A stretch of 64,000 nt of DNA from Bathynomus jamesi (lineage: Eukaryota; Arthropoda; Malacostraca; Isopoda; Cirolanidae): the NCBI GenBank assembly GCA_023014485.1, contig JAJOZX010003209.1, forward strand, positions 310,001-374,000, given 5' to 3'. Under the pieces are notes generated by a model, which ran no database searches, was not told where the DNA came from, and saw nothing but the letters and a program-made list of their open reading frames with translations. Position numbers and translations under genes: made by a program. Positions 54,491-64,000 of the stretch are shown here, one piece after another (the stretch's first letter is position 1; each line of letters starts with the position of its first letter).

Positions 54491-54813
54491 CAGTATGTAC
54501 AGTTGCCCGCAAATGTAATGTTCCTCGCCTCACAGGCGACTCCGTACATGGGGCAACGCCGCAGTGTTAGTCAAGGTACCCCAACTGGGGAAGGTAGGGT
54601 GGAGGGGGGACAACCGAGTTCAACAATATATAAAGGACAAGTGAATGTGCAGTCATTGACATACAGGTAATTATAATGTAATGTTTGTGTTCATAAAGAT
54701 AAACAATTAATGTGATCGTGAACAGCGTTGAATTCCATGTAGTTTACTAGTCTTATACAGTAATAAGGTTCCATTATGATTACTGAAAATCTATATGAAC
54801 AGCTACTACAATA
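54491..54813 (+). promoter_or_regulatory. Unassigned region with a possible core promoter
   Basis: A TATATAAA motif at 54627-54634 is followed 20-26 bases later by TGCAGTCATTG, which resembles an arthropod initiator, and then by a possible splice donor CAG|GTAATT at 54667. No coding sequence can be attached. The 100 bases upstream are unusually GC-rich for the window. This is a weak, pattern-based call. Confidence 0.25.
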
Positions 54814-54821
54814 GAACTTTT

Positions 54822-55024
54822 GGAGCTATTAAAGAATAGGGACCCCAGCCTTCTTTAGTTAGCTTTATAAGGCTAACTAACGAAAATATCATGACCTAAC
54901 CTAACCAATCGTCAAGGGCATACAGTTAACCTAACGATTGGTTAGGTTAGGTCGTGATATTTTCGTTAGTTATCCTTATAAGCCTAACTAAAGAAGGCTG
55001 GGGTCCCTATTCTTCAATAGCTCC
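54822..55024. mobile_element. 203-bp foldback MITE with perfect 8-bp target duplication
   Basis: Arms 54822-54912 and 54934-55024 are near-perfect reverse complements (GGAGCTATTAAAGAATAGGG on the left, CCCTATTCTTCAATAGCTCC on the right). GAACTTTT flanks both sides (54814-54821 and 55025-55032). No coding sequence. Confidence 0.92.
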
Positions 55025-55275
55025 GAACTTTTTATATACGAGTGAATGCGAAATGTTCGCCTGCAGGAAATTTTCGCGTTTTTCGCGTAGGCTTTAGTTT
55101 ACGCGAAAATATCCAGCAGACGAAAATTTGACAATTTAAACTAATCCTTGGAAGATAATAAGAAAAAAACTTAGATCATTAAAATAATTTATTTGAAAAG
55201 TAAATTCAGTATATTGTAATGAAACATTGTAAAGTAAAAGCAGTAAAAACATTTTAAATTATACTGTATTATTAC

Positions 55276-56159
55276 CAGTAGTGTAGTGCTAAATAAAGAA
55301 GTGAGGGAACGCATTTTGAAAGTGTTACTCAAATGCGGGGAGGGGGGTGGACAATGGCGAGTGCAGCGTGCCCATAGAGCTGGGGGTCCGGGGGCGCTGT
55401 AAGCACCCCTGAAATTTTTTTTAAATCTAACCAATTTCAGGGGTATTTTGAGGCCATATGCAGTGGATATTAGGATATATTCCAAGGTTGAAGATGCAAT
55501 ATTTGCAGTGTCATTAGATATATTAACATCCAATACGATCAATTAAAATAGCTAACAACTGGAATGATTAACTACAAAAAAAATTAACAACTGGTACACC
55601 GTGGTGACTGTTTCACCAGATGTAGGCTATTCAATAGGCTAACACCACTTACACCACACACATCAGCACACTGATGAAGTAGGCAACACAATAGTAGGTT
55701 TGTATCGTAATTTGGATGGTGAATGTTTAGACCAGATTTGTTCCCAGCCCTTTTCAACCTGTTTACCAACTGACATTTTTGTGGACAACAAATCGTATAC
55801 GTGCATAATTGTACCCATAGGCCATAATAATGTAAATAATGGTGATGTGTAACTTATCATGATTCCAAGTGAGGGGAGCGGCCAGTGAGAAATGGGAGGG
55901 AGGCTGGGAGCGGCTATTTTTTTTGAGAATTTTTTTATAATTAAAGTTTATAGGCTAGCATTGCTTCAGTCGAAGCTAAAAGAAATGAAACAGTTAATGA
56001 TTCTTTCTCATATTTCTTCTAGGGGTGGGAATTAAAATTTCATGACGTTAGAGATTTGTAAGTTCGGATTTATTTGAAATAGTGAGGGACCGCCGTTCCG
56101 CCTACTAAAAAAAGTAAGGGAACGCCGTTCCCACGCGTTCCCACAGCACTACACCACTG
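55276..56159. mobile_element. hAT-type MITE or deletion derivative with perfect 8-bp target duplication
   Basis: Ends CAGTAGTGTAGTGCT and AGCACTACACCACTG. Target duplication ATTATTAC is perfect (55268-55275 and 56160-56167). Subterminal GAGGGAACGC / GCGTTCCC motifs pair between the ends. Minus-strand open frames (55542-55189 and 55860-55584) are unconvincing as protein. Confidence 0.9.
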
Positions 56160-56171
56160 ATTATTACTGTA

Positions 56172-57085
56172 CAGGGTGTCCCAGAATTAACTATCTATTT
56201 CAATGAAATCGGACAAATTTTTTAAAAACACACTTTTACTTATGTTTATCATGTTTAACATGTGTTAAAAATGTATGAATTTCTAAATTTTTTTCATAAT
56301 TTTATTTTCATAATTTTTTCATTATCTGGTCCAATGAAAAGACCGTCTGAAGTCATAGAATGGCAAAGAGACTCTCCAAAAGTTAACGTGTGGCTTGGAA
56401 TGACCAAATCCAAATTTATGGCCCATTCTTCTTTTGCGGAGGCAACTGTAACAGGTACCGTCTACCTTGATATGCTTCAGCATTTTCTCGAACCACAGCT
56501 TCTTGATGATGGCATTCTTGATAATGTTGTGTTTCAACAAGATGGAGCACCATGGCATTAGCTCTAATTGTTCGAGAATACCTCAACAGACGCCTTCCGA
56601 ATCGGTGGATTGGACGTGAGGACCTCGACCTTGGCCTCCGCTTTCTCCGGATTTGACACCCCTGGATTTCTTTGCATGGGGTTTCATAAAACAAAGTTAT
56701 CGCCAAAAGATCAATGCTTCTTGTTGAAACACAACATTATCAAGATGCCATCATCAAGAAGCTGTGGTTCGAGAAACTGCTGAGCATATCAAGGTAGACG
56801 GTACCTGTTACAGTTGCTTCCGCAAGAAGAATGAGCCATAAATTTTGGATTTGGTCATTCCAAGCCACACGTTAACTTTTGGAGAGTCTCTTTGCCATTC
56901 TATGACTTCAGACGGTCTTTCATTGGACCAGATAATGAAAAATTATGAAAATAAAATTATGAAAAAAATTTAGAAATTTATTACATTTTTAACACATATT
57001 AAACATGATAAACATAAATAAAAGCGTGTTTTTAAAAAATTTGTCCGATTTCATTGAAATAGATAGTTAATTCTGGGACACCCTG
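56172..57085. mobile_element. Palindromic mariner-like element: inverted duplication of a transposase fragment
   Basis: Ends CAGGGTGTCCCAGAATTAAC and GTTAATTCTGGGACACCCTG, with TA outside both. The left arm (56172-56558) and right arm (about 56725-57085) are reverse complements and both encode the same transposase piece. The centre (56559-56724) is unique. It starts two bases after the target duplication of the hAT MITE. Confidence 0.92.
56320..56680 (+). pseudogene. Mariner-like transposase fragment
   Basis: The plus-strand frame reads GPMKRPSEVIEWQRDSPKVN, VWLGMTKSKFMAHSSFAEAT, TVYLDMLQHFLEPQLLDD and NVVFQQDGAPWH (second catalytic Asp, about 56538). After a frame change, VREYLNRRLPNRWIGREDL and PPLSPDLTPLDFFAWGF-like residues at about 56630-56690 hold the third catalytic region. 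The first Asp is missing. The same piece up to QQDGA is read on the minus strand in the right arm. Confidence 0.8.
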
Positions 57086-57440
57086 TATAACAAGAATGTC
57101 ATGAATGTCGATAATTTCCCAACCCTTCCGAATGGTTTCCCTCATTTTGTGTAGGTTATTCCATGCAGAGACAATCCATTTAGCACGAATAGGTTTCAGT
57201 GTGGAGAGCTTCAAATCTATCTTACCGAGAGATTGATTTACGTTGAGTGCTGCTGAAACTTTATCCGCATACCAAGAGGTAAAACTTGCCTTGATATACG
57301 ACCTCAACGTCAACTAATCACAGTCCAGAATAAATGTCATCATTCATGACGTCATTTTAATCTGTAAGATTATAACTAACAACTGCTGACTGCGAAATTA
57401 TGATGCCGCGAACTCGTCCAAGGATATGAAAGAGCGAAAA
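57086..57440. other. No recognised gene
   Basis: Nothing convincing on either strand between the palindromic mariner and the Tc1 gene. A minus-strand open frame (57313-57032) has no family resemblance. Confidence 0.45.
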
Positions 57441-57609
57441 TTTGCTGCCGCGAAATTAACCTGGTTTACAGTATATATACTTATAAACTTATTCAATATT
57501 ATACTAAAGTTTGTGAAATGACGTTGATGGGCCAAACCGAGGTGTTGACATGGTTATTGGCATGATCTATGCTCATACCATATTTCTACACCGTATGACG
57601 AACACCGAC

Positions 57610-59112
57610 TCTGAAAATCAATCCAGCTCAAGATAAAATTGCACAGCGAGCCCGGATAATTGGTATGCGGGAAGCAGGCCTTTCTGTAGCTGACATACCC
57701 ATGGAACTGGGAATTTCGAAGCCTACTGTTCGACGCTGGGTGCAAGGGTGGCATGAGACTGGGAATCTGCTAGATCGTCCTAAGTGTGAGGAACCAAGAA
57801 GGACCACCCCAGAAGAAGATCGGAGAATAATCAACGAAGTGCAGAACGATCCTATCAACAACGCAGTCGCCATCCGGGAGACAATACATATAGGCGTGTC
57901 AGTGGACACCGTAAGGAGACGGTTGCATGAAGCAGGATATCACCACCGTACTCCTGCCTGCCAAAAAAAGAGAGGATCGAGGAACGATATCGTCAGGGCA
58001 GGCTCTCGTTTGCTCGCCAGCATGTAAATGATGATCTCGCATACTGAAGCAGAGTTATCTTCTCTGACGAGAAGACGTTTGCGTCTACAACTCACGGCCG
58101 TCTTCGGTGTTGGCGAGAGGACAACACCAGATATGCCCGCCAAAATATTTACGAAGTGGCACGGAGTGGGCACGTGACGGCGAATGTGTGGGGATGGATG
58201 TATCTGCAAGGACTAGGAGAGCTAACTGAGATCCACTGGAGATTTACGGCAGATCAATATATAGAGATCATGGAGGTGATGCTCCCTTCTGTACGCGCGT
58301 ATGCCTTGCTCTATCCTGAGCAGATTATCTTTATGCAGGTACATTGTATTTGTGTGTTATAGAATATTATGCTATTCTAGAGTAAGATTTATGTATTACA
58401 CGCATTTGTTTGTCCGGTTTCCACATTTACATGGGATGAATAATGTTCATAAATATGATAATAAAAACCCACTCTAATAGACAGTTTATTTCCACAACAG
58501 TTTCGATGCCCACTCGCATCCTGTTCGGGTGGATACAGGTTTTTCTGTATCCACCCGAAGAGGATGCCAGTAGGCAGTTTTTTGCATTTATTAATGTTCA
58601 TAAAATTGTTCTTTAACTCTTTCAGTACTATGACAACACTTTAGGATTTTATTCTGGATAACTGCAGACTGTATTATTTGTATAACGTCACACAATTACA
58701 TTTAGGGGAGAGAAATCCCTAATACATATGGGTTGAAACCTATCTCGAATAGTGGGTTACTGATGAAGCGTATAGATGAGATATAATTCTACTTTTAATA
58801 TTTCAAATCCATTTGCAGGACAACTCCCATCCAAACCTCCAGGATTGTTAGGTGGTTCGAGGAGCAGCGAAATCTAGAACTACTGGACTGGCCTAGTAAG
58901 GGATGTGACCTCAACCCCATTGAGAACGTGTAAGGGAATGTGGTGAACTCGTGGGACTCTGGGCAGGAGCGGACCAGTCGTCAGCTGCTGGATCACACTA
59001 TGGCTGAGTGGATGTTCCGAAGGAACCCACACATTATACATAACCATATTGTATCTATGTCACACAGATTACGAGATGTAATAGACAATAATGGGGGAGG
59101 GACCAAATACTA
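57610..59112 (+). pseudogene. Tc1-like transposase gene with one intron, lightly damaged
   Basis: Exon 1 (to 58338) has an N-terminal helix-turn-helix region (MREAGLSVADIPMELGISKP, TVRRWVQGW), a linker RPKCEEPRRTTPEEDRR, a second helix-turn-helix VSVDTVRRRLHEAGYHHRTP and, after a frameshift near 57965 and a stop near 58045, VIFSDEKTFASTTHGRLRCW (first Asp, about 58053). It then runs through NVWGWMYLQGLGELTEIHWR to QIIFMQ. Exon 2 (from 58819) starts DNS (second Asp in QDN), and after a frame change RRWFEEQRNLELLDWPSKGC and DLNPIENV (third acid), ending MFRRNPHIIHNHIVSMSHRL. Terminal repeats were not identified. It may once have been a host-fixed or intron-bearing Tc1. Confidence 0.75.
58339..58818 (+). 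other. Probable 480-bp intron in the Tc1 gene
   Basis: Borders are ATGCAG|GTACATTG and ATTTGCAG|GACAAC. Removal joins FMQ to DNS, restoring the QDN catalytic block. It contains an imperfect inverted repeat (58505-58538 with 58545-58577) whose core CGGGTGGATACAG / CTGTATCCACCCG is perfect. Confidence 0.75.
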
Positions 59113-59380
59113 ACTATGAACCGGGTATAGCTGTGCCATTTATGTTAATGTATGGCAAATTGTGATCATTTTGTATGATAAACTATTAGTAAAAGATTCT
59201 CAATTACTGAATATTCGTTGTAATAAAGAATTGGTCTTTTATAATAGATATACTATATTCCTTGTTAAGATCTAATAATATAAGATTGATAATGCAACAG
59301 GAAATCTGGAAAACACTAATGGGTTTATCTGTCCATCGTGGTTAAATCATTATCACTCCTTAATGATAATACAAATACTA
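59113..59380. other. AT-rich spacer
   Basis: No coding or repeat signal between the Tc1 gene and mariner copy B. Confidence 0.5.
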
Positions 59381-60761
59381 GGGGCACTCAATATATTTTT
59401 CCTCCACCCTTTTTTCTTAGCTAAATAATAGATCATGGGGATAAAATGTCTTTTGGGCCGTAAGTTTGAACTTTCTGCGCTTCACATAACCGATTTTTTC
59501 CAGTTTGAACCTCCCCTCCTTGTATAAAACCGCTTTTAAACGCCATTGTATAAAACCGATGGTTAACGCATTTTCGAAAATTACGTCTGACAGTGATGTG
59601 CGTCGTAAAGAAAGAGCTGTTATCGAGTTCTTAACCGCAGAGAAGGAAACAGTTGGAAATATTCACAAACGTCTACAAAACGTTTACGGAGATGCTGTTG
59701 TTGATCGAAGCACAATTGAACGCTCGTCTAAACGTGTGAGATCGTCGGAGAGAGGGAGAGCCAGCCTCGATGATGAGCTACGCAGCGGTCGCCTGGCATC
59801 GGCTGTAACATCTCACACTGTGCAACGTGCTAACATCATCATTCGATCAAATCGGCGCCTCACATACAAGGACCTATCACTAGAGCTAGGAATTAGTGAA
59901 GGAAGTGTGAATACGATAATTCAGCAACTGGGATACTCAAAAGTGTGTTCACGGTTTGTTCCTCTCGAACTGATTGAAGATCACAAAGCCCAAAGAGAAG
60001 AAAGTGCTTCTGAGTCGTTGGTTCGATAAGAAACAGAAGGAGATGACTTCCTTTCACGAATTGTGACTGGGGATGAGACATGGGTACACCACTTTGAACC
60101 TGAAACAAAACGCCAATCCATGGAGTGGCATCACGCAGACTACCCACGCAAGAAAAAGTTCAAAATGGCTCCCTCTGCAGGAAAGCTTATGGCCACCATC
60201 TTCTGGGACATGAAAGGGGTGATTCTGGTGGACAGTATGAAGAAAGGACAAACAATCAACTCAGAGGTGTATATATTGCTACCCTACATAGACTCCAGAG
60301 ACGTATAAAGTGAGTTCGACCGGAGAGAAAACTGGAAGACGTCCTTCTTTTGCACGATAACGCAAGACCACACAACAGTTTTGAAACAAGAGAGGTCATC
60401 ACAAAAATGCGCTTGACTGTGTTACTCCACCCTCCATACAGCCCGGATCTGGCACCTTCAAACTTCCATTTGTTTGGGCCAATGAAGGACTATTCGTGGA
60501 AGAAAGTTTCAGAGTGACGATGAGGTTGTTGAGGAGGTTAAGAGGTGGCTCGAGCGGAGCCCAGCGAACTTTTACCATCAAGGAATAAAGGCCCCTGTTT
60601 CGAGGTGGAGGAAAGCCGTAGAAAAGGATGGAGACTATGTGGAAAAATAAAAACTTGTAAAAAAGGTATATAACTACTCTTGCTTACAAAATTTCTGGAA
60701 CTTACAAGGAAAGTTGGAAAGAAAAAAAAAAGGTGTGGCAAAATATATTGAGTGGTCTTCG
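59381..60761 (+). mobile_element. Mariner element, copy B
   Basis: Ends GGGGCACTCAATATATTTTT and AAAATATATTGAGTGGTCTTC with TA outside both (59379-59380 and 60762-60763). It is about 95 percent like copy A at 22487-23859. Its right end abuts mariner copy C. Confidence 0.9.
59505..60650 (+). pseudogene. Mariner DD34D-type transposase, copy B, third Asp lost
   Basis: N-terminal frame 59505-60029 carries EFLTAEKETVGNIHKRLQN and GSVNTIIQQLGYS. After a break near 60029, RIVTGDETWVHHFEPETK (first Asp, about 60066) and LLHDNARPHN (second Asp, about 60350) are intact. The third block reads SPDLAPSNFHLFG (Asn at 60461-60463 where mariners have Asp). Copy A has the reverse pattern. Further frameshifts follow. 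Confidence 0.85.
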
Positions 60762-60763
60762 TA

Positions 60764-62076
60764 TGTCCACATTTGTTGGTATTTGAGTTACAGTACTAAG
60801 CTTAATAGACTCAGTAGACCATTTCAAATAAAAATAGAAATATGTGAACTGGCTAGTGTTGGATTAGGCTAATGAATATTTTCTCTGGTGTTTTTCTTAC
60901 AGTTACAATGCCACCCCTACGATATTACAGTAATTGAAAAAACATGGAGCCCACGAAAGAGCATATTCGACATGTGATGCTGTATGAGTTCCATAAAGGA
61001 TCTAACGCTAGTGAATCCGCAAGAAACATTCAAAGAGTTTATGGAAATGATGTTGTGAGCGAATGGATGTGGAGGAGATGGCTTGAGAAGTTCAGAAATG
61101 GAGACTTCAGTCTGAAAGATTATCAACGAACAGGACGAACAAATGAGTTAGATGAAGAGTTGCTGAAAGCAACAGTGGAGGAAAACCCAAAGGTAACTGT
61201 AAGAGAACTTGGCCTGCAACTCGGCGTTAGCCATATGACCATTCATCTTCATTTGAAGCTGTTAGGAAAAGTAGTGAAGGTTGGAAAATGGGTTCCGCAT
61301 GGTTTGTCGCAAGCGAATCTTCAACATCGAATCGATATTTGCACATCACTGCATTCTCTGGCAACTGCAGGCACCGTTTTTCAATCGGATCGTCATTGGG
61401 GATGAAAAATGGGTCCTCTATAACAATATTAAGCGTCGACATCAGTGGCTTAGCCGTGAAACAAAGCCTGAACCTCAGCCAAGGAATGGACCCCATCCAA
61501 AGAAAATTTTGCTATGCGTTTGGTGGGATATGCAAGGAATTATTAATTTTGAGCTTCTGTCAGATAACCAAACAATCACAGCTGAAGTCTACTGCCGACA
61601 ACTCCAACGATTGAAGATGGCATTACAAGAAAAACGTCCTGCATTAATTAATCACAGAGGTGTTCTATTTCACCAGGATAACGCGCGCCCTCACACTGCT
61701 CGAATCACCACTGCCCAATTGGAGGCATTTGGTTGGGAAAAAATCCCTCATCCGCCTTATTCTCTGGACATCGCACCTTCAGACTACCATTTATTTAGGG
61801 AAGCTATCGAAAACGAAGTGATCGCTTTTTTTAACTCGAAACCAAGGGATTTCTTGAAACGTGGCATAAAAAACTTTTCTACAGGTGGGAGGAGGTTATA
61901 GAAAAAGAAGGGAATTATATTGATGATTAATTTGTCATTATGTCATTTAATTTTTGTTGTGAATAAACTAAAAATTCGAGCAAATTTGTCCTTATAAATC
62001 CTTTAATTTTTGTTCTGAATGAACTAAAAAACCGAGCAGAATATATGTTACAACCTTATATATTGAGTGGCCCTCG
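60764..62076 (+). mobile_element. Mariner element, copy C, different subfamily
   Basis: The right end TATATTGAGTGGCCCTCG followed by TA matches the ends of copies A and B, but the protein is clearly different. A left terminal repeat is not visible; the 5' side directly abuts copy B. Upstream 180 bases contain no recognised motif. Confidence 0.7.
60944..61929 (+). pseudogene. Mariner transposase, copy C, all three Asp present, two frame breaks
   Basis: The start ATG at 60944 (MEPTKEHIRHVMLYEFHKGS) opens the DNA-binding half: NASESARNIQRVYGNDVVSE, MWRRWLEKFRNGDFSLKD and VRELGLQLGVSHMTIHLHLK. Near 61290-61390 the frame shifts. The catalytic half has NRIVIGDEKWVLYNNIKR (first Asp, about 61397), VLFHQDNARPHTARITTA (second, about 61675) and SLDIAPSDYHLFREAIE (third, about 61780), spaced as in DD34D mariners. 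A further shift near 61870 hides the end (WEEVIEKEGNYIDD, stop 61927-61929). Of the mariners here it has the most complete catalytic set. Confidence 0.85.
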
Positions 62077-62373
62077 TACAATTTGGAAAACACTATTAAT
62101 ATAGTGTTGTTAATTAATTAATCGTCAGCCAGACTCCTCACTGAGCGGACGCATTCCCTGGGCTCTCTGATATTGTTTCTACTTTTGGATATTGCCGATA
62201 ACTTTACTTTAGGAAAGTTCTAAATTTTATATACTTACTTTTATATTCAAATTGTTATAGTTAAGTAACTGAATATTAGTGGTTTTTAGCGATTTCGAAG
62301 TTTTCATTGCGTGTCGGCTTAATTTAACTTAAACTTGTGACGGTTATAAACGTTAACTACTTGAAGTTGCGCG
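62077..62373 (+). other. Probable leader of the LINE-C-type element
   Basis: AT-rich, no coding signal. It directly precedes an ORF1-like frame. Confidence 0.45.
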
Positions 62374-63006
62374 ATGCCATCGCAGAAAGTGTCGTGTGCT
62401 AGGTATGGGGTTAATCGGTGGTATACGGATTTTAAGGATTACAACGGCGGTCCTATGGCGATTATCGAGAGATCGGTTTGTTTCTTTTGTGATTTAAGGG
62501 AAGAAACAGTTGATATAAAACGTAGTGTACGCGAGGTGACGGAAAGACTTGCAACGCTTGATGAGGGCAGGGGTAGGATTACAGTTGACGAAGGCCGAAC
62601 CTATACTAACGTTGAAGACGTTAGTAATTTGAAGGGTGAGGTGAGGAACCTAGTTTCTCGTATAGGTAGCTTATCGGGAAGGTTAGACAGAGTTGAGGAA
62701 GGGGTTAAGGTTGGTCCGAGATTAGTAGACAGGGAGGGATTTAGAGAAATTAAGGGTGGAGCTAGGCCACGTACGTTAGCTGATAGGAATCCCCCCCTAT
62801 CGAGGTTTCGAAACTTTTCTCCCAGTTGGATAGGGATGTGAACGAGGGGGAAACTATTTTAATTGGGGACTCCTTAGTGAGCCATATGGATAAAGAGTTC
62901 GTTGAACTCAATCCAACCAAGAGGAGGGTGGTCTATCTACCAGGGGCCAGGTTTGACAGAATTAGAGATGAAGTAGATAGGATTGATGTTGCCTCCCATC
63001 ACTCGA
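62374..63006 (+). pseudogene. CR1-like LINE ORF1 with GDSL (SGNH-type) motif, truncated
   Basis: The frame starts MPSQKVSCARYGVNRWYTDF with a Cys-rich segment ending SVCFFC (possible zinc-binding). A coiled-coil-like region follows (VDIKRSVREVTERLATLDEG, then EVRNLVSRIGSLSGRLDRVE). After a frameshift near 62815 it reads ETILIGDSLVSHMDKEFVEL and RVVYLPGARFDRIRDEVDRI. GDSL is the nucleophile block of the SGNH esterase domain seen in many CR1 ORF1 proteins. The domain is cut at about 63006 by the LINE-D copy 2 insertion. Codon style resembles LINE-C, so it may be the 5' part of that family. Confidence 0.7.
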
Positions 63007-64000
63007 TGTTTTTGTTGTTGTTGTTGTTGGTTAGCCGATCAGCCCACCCTGTCATAATGTGTCATAATGTGTTCAATTGTTTGTGGTGTGTCTTGGCACA
63101 GGTGGCAGGTGTCGTCTGTGGAGTTGTCTCGTCTGTGTTTATATGTCGGGGTGATGTCCACATCGGAATCGTGCTAAGTTAACTCGATCCGATCTCCTCA
63201 GGCTGGCCTCTGACCTGTTACTGGGTGGCGGCTTCACACCTAGGACCGCATTCGGACGGAGTCGTGCCAGTGCTTTGTGGGTTAGATGTGTGTGTGTATG
63301 TGTTTTCTGTACTGTGTGATTTCTGTGGGGCGTGGTATGGAATGGAGTATTTGGTTATAATTTCTCTCTGGTGTTACCATAATGGTGCGAGGTGTCAGTG
63401 CATGATTGTACATGTAGTGGCAAGGGTGTTGTGGGTTAGTTGTCGCTGCTGCCATGAATTGTGTTCCCCTCATGTCTAAATGTTCCCTAACTTTCAGTAT
63501 TTTTGTTTCTGTATGCAGGTGTTCTATTGGTGTTGTTTGAGTACATCCTGTAATGATACGAAGTGTGTTGTTTTGTATCGACTGTAAGGTGTTTATGTGT
63601 GTTTGAGATAATGGGTGTCCAGCATGGGTTAGCATAGTCCAAAACTGAGCGAATATATTGTTTGTATATGAGTGATGTTGTTTCCTGCTGGTGTCCAAAG
63701 TTTGTGCCTGTTAGTACCCTAAGGGTGTTAAGTCTTCACATACATTTGTTTTTAATGTCCTGAATGTGGTTTGCAAAAGATAATGATGTGTTGTATGTGA
63801 CCCCAAGTATTTTGGTCCTGTGAGTGTGTGGAATGTTGGTGTTGTTTGATGTAAGCTGTGAAGTTATCTGGTGTTCTTTTGTGTTGCTTGTAAACAAGGT
63901 GATGGTTGATTTTGTGGGCGCTACTTTGAGTCTAGTGTGTGTGAGCCAGTCTTGTATACTGTTTATGTAGGTATGTAGGTTATTTGTAGCGGTGTCGATG
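63007..64000 (-). mobile_element. LINE-D copy 2, 3' part, minus strand, runs off the window
   Basis: Its 3' end is a (CAA)n tail on the minus strand (63009-63030). The minus-strand sequence 63730-64000 matches 35330-35550 of copy 1 (HRTKILGVTYNTSLSFANHI). It is inserted into the ORF1 described above. The upstream part lies beyond base 64000. Confidence 0.85.
63282..64000 (-). pseudogene. LINE-D reverse transcriptase C-terminal region
   Basis: The minus-strand frame from the edge reads through DWLTHTRLKVAPTKSTIT and HRTKILGVTYNTSLSFANHI, has a stop at about 63737, then SLIYKQYIRSVLDYANPCWT in another frame and SQTHINTLQSIQNNTLRIIT, EHLHTETKILKVREHLDMRG to the end at 63282. It supplies the part missing from copy 1. 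Confidence 0.8.

Noticed and set aside
55189..55542. Minus-strand 117-codon frame inside the hAT-type MITE
   Set aside because: It crosses the MITE border and contains low-complexity proline and serine runs; no domain recognised.

Overview
This 64 kb window is eukaryotic, almost certainly an invertebrate and most likely an arthropod nuclear genome. It is AT-rich, full of (TA)n, (CT)n, (TG)n and (ATT)n microsatellites, and holds GT-AG introns, tRNA-derived SINEs, APE-type LINEs, mariner/Tc1 elements, hAT elements and a fragmentary LTR retrotransposon. A decapod-like crustacean or another repeat-rich arthropod would fit, but no host gene is present to fix the lineage. I found no convincing host protein-coding gene, rRNA or functional tRNA. 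Nearly every coding signal belongs to a transposable element, most of them broken.

Layout. 0.5-5 kb: a LINE (called LINE-A) and a second LINE fragment (LINE-B) carrying a hAT deletion derivative. 5.4-6.5 kb: a hAT element inside a TA microsatellite. 7.9-9.9 kb: 3' half of an LTR retrotransposon on the minus strand. 9.9-11.9 kb: a TAGGG-ended DNA transposon with a hAT-like transposase. 11.9-16.7 kb: a cluster of MITEs, SINEs and mariner deletion derivatives. 16.7-24.2 kb: a LINE-A relative split by a GC-richer CR1-like LINE (LINE-C) and by a mariner. 25-28.6 kb: foldback MITE, hAT MITE, and a mariner-like gene carrying a complete hAT insertion. 28.6-35.5 kb: LINE-D, which encodes a 2A-like peptide and carries a foldback MITE, a 26-bp minisatellite and a 3.5 kb TAGGG transposon. 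35.6-40.9 kb: a second LTR retrotransposon copy (minus) interrupted by LINE-E. 41.5-42.8 kb: a near-perfect 1.2 kb palindrome. 42.9-47.2 kb: a Tc1-like element with a second TAGG-ended transposon inside. 47.2-53 kb: the best preserved LINE-A, interrupted by a multi-exon hAT. 53-57.1 kb: Tigger and LINE-F remnants, a foldback MITE, a hAT-like MITE and a palindromic mariner. 57.4-62.1 kb: a Tc1 gene with an intron and two mariners. 62.1-64 kb: a CR1-like ORF1 with a GDSL motif, interrupted by a second LINE-D copy.

How the parts relate. The elements form nested insertions whose order can be read from target-site duplications and resumed reading frames. The most interesting set is three related DNA transposons (9.9-11.9, 31.4-34.9 and 42.9-46.3 kb) with shared transposase motifs, TAGG-type ends, 8-9 bp target duplications and, in two of them, terminal inverted repeats of about 240 bp. 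Foldback MITEs at 25.4 and 29.6 kb share the ends. The dimeric SINEs carry a tail like the 3' end of LINE-A, which suggests a LINE-SINE partnership.
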